Origin: CAZUFB01 sp048173955
GTDB lineage: Bacteria > Actinomycetota > Coriobacteriia > Coriobacteriales > UMGS124
Reading direction: 5' to 3'
Length of the DNA: 14,834 nt
Assembly (NCBI GenBank): GCA_048173955.1
Contig: DBEYOB010000168.1
Coordinates: 1-14,834, forward strand
Part shown: one piece after another, positions 14,045-14,834 of the stretch
Layout of the letters: the number at the start of each line of letters is the position of its first letter
How positions within the stretch are numbered: the stretch's first letter is position 1
Notes under the pieces: generated by a model
What the model saw: only the letters and a program-made list of their open reading frames with translations
Databases searched by the model: none
Told to the model about the DNA's origin: nothing
Position numbers and translations under genes: made by a program

Positions 14045-14602
14045 TCAAAAATCCGCCTGGTCCGACGCCGCAAGCCTGTTCGGCACGACCTCGACGAGGT
14101 TCCCCGCACGACAGCTCTCGCCCCAGCCCCGATAATAGTCTGCAGCAAAGGCGAGGTAGTCTCGCTGCTCGTCGCTCACCGGACGCACGACCCTGCCGGG
14201 GACGCCCATCACAAGCGAGCCTGGCGGCACCCGCATCCCCTCGGTCACCAGCGCCCCGGCGGCGACGAGGCACCTTTCCCCCACGACCGCGTCCTTGAGA
14301 ACGGTGGCGCCCATCCCGATCAGCGACCCGTCGCCGACCTTGGCGCCGTGCACGACGGCGGCATGTCCCACGACGACCCGTTCGCCCAGCACGAGACCCC
14401 CGGCGTCGGCATGGAGCACGCATGCGTCCTCGACGACGCTCCCCCGCCCGATGCGAATCTCGTCGTAATCGCCCCGCACGACGGCGCACGGGAGTACCGT
14501 GACGTCGTCTTCGAGCGTCACCCGTCCGATCACGCGCGCGGAATCGTCAACGAACACGCGGTCACCCACCGAGGGGACATGCCCCTCAAACGCGAGAAAC
14601 AT
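14045..14602 (-). CDS. Gamma-carbonic anhydrase-like hexapeptide-repeat protein (YrdA/PaaY/CaiE type)
   Basis: The 185-residue left-handed beta-helix protein probably forms a cytoplasmic trimer with zinc or iron at subunit interfaces. Hexapeptide turns run from about residue 12 to 135 (VTVLPCAVVRGD, IRIGRGSVVEDACVLHAD, LVLGERVVVGHAAVVHGA, SLIGMGATVLKDAVVG). The three metal-binding histidines are present: H64 (VLHAD), H80 and H85 (VGHAAVVHG). The tail GVPGRVVRPVSDEQRDYLAF and YYRGW matches the YrdA/PaaY group. This subfamily includes weak carbonic anhydrases, thioesterases and proteins with no known activity, so reversible CO2 hydration is possible but not assured. GGAGG lies 6 nt before the ATG; a longer in-frame open stretch upstream is arginine-rich and non-homologous, so the start at 14602 is chosen. 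The start overlaps the end of another reading frame entering from the right, suggesting coupling. Confidence 0.9.
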   Translation of the reverse strand: MFLAFEGHVPSVGDRVFVDDSARVIGRVTLEDDVTVLPCAVVRGDYDEIRIGRGSVVEDACVLHADAGGLVLGERVVVGHAAVVHGAKVGDGSLIGMGATVLKDAVVGERCLVAAGALVTEGMRVPPGSLVMGVPGRVVRPVSDEQRDYLAFAADYYRGWGESCRAGNLVEVVPNRLAASDQADF

Positions 14603-14834
14603 CCCGCTCCTCCCCCTCCCCCGAAGACCTGTCGGGAGTTCCACCGGACTCCGTCGGCTCCGCCTCGCGCTTGTCCGCCGCCGCGGCACGATCCACCGCT
14701 TCCGCAGACCGCCCCCCACGAACCGTAGTGTTCTCCGGACGCGACCAACGCCCCTCCTCGCCGCGGCGCTCCGCCCGGCGGGCCCTGCGCTCGGACTTGC
14801 GCCGCCGGGCGGCAGCCTGCGCCTCGGCATGCGC
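14586..14834 (-). CDS. C-terminal tail of an unidentified protein (5' end outside window)
   Basis: A stop-free frame enters from the right edge and ends at 14586, giving 82 residues. It begins with a basic stretch (AARRRKSERRARRAERRGEE, near the window edge) and continues as an acidic, low-complexity tail ending GEGEERDVSRV. The overlap of 17 nt with the gamma-carbonic anhydrase start, whose Shine-Dalgarno lies within it, fits an operon with translational coupling. The unstructured composition prevents family assignment; it could be the tail of a membrane or RNA-binding protein. It might also be a chance frame in GC-rich DNA. Confidence 0.45.
   Translation of the reverse strand, partial: AHAEAQAAARRRKSERRARRAERRGEEGRWSRPENTTVRGGRSAEAVDRAAAADKREAEPTESGGTPDRSSGEGEERDVSRV

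Overview
The window is about two-thirds G+C, has strongly G/C-ending codons and reads as chromosome from a Gram-positive actinomycete. The gene content (AddA/AddB rather than AdnAB or RecBCD, a YerC-type TrpR-family regulator, HisZ, an actinobacterial-style DnaE) fits best with the class Coriobacteriia, possibly near Eggerthellaceae. This placement is an inference from protein flavour and was not checked by a search.

Layout. (1) 1-966: the 5' part of hisZ (minus strand, running off the left edge) diverges from a YerC/HisR-type TrpR-family regulator (967-1302). The 274-bp gap between them holds a clear hisZ promoter overlaid by three similar 8-bp half-sites, so the regulator probably controls hisZ. 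(2) 1303-12067: a terminator, then a promoter with a perfect LexA-type SOS box, then dnaE (replicative polymerase alpha), an AddB-like subunit and AddA, packed 24 bp and 4 bp apart as one operon. Replication and double-strand-break repair therefore look transcriptionally linked to DNA damage. The AddB-like subunit keeps its four iron-sulphur cysteines but has lost three of four nuclease catalytic residues, while AddA keeps all four. (3) 12068-13399: accessory or spacer DNA. It has a long hairpin spanning the addA stop, a G-rich tract, a small type I-E CRISPR array read from the minus strand (7 repeats, 6 spacers of 32 nt, with decayed repeats at the far end) and no cas genes, its leader, and a short phage-flavoured ORF. 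(4) 13400-14834: all on the minus strand. A tRNA-Val(UAC) with its own terminator, a small two-EF-hand protein, a gamma-class carbonic anhydrase-like protein, and the basic C-terminal tail of an unidentified gene entering from the right edge.

The most notable points are the nuclease-dead AddB beside an intact AddA, the SOS box on a dnaE-addB-addA operon, the hisZ/regulator operator cluster, and an orphan I-E CRISPR array next to the end-processing nuclease genes. I did not see a wholly new defence system. The candidates for novelty are the operon wiring and the AddB degeneration.
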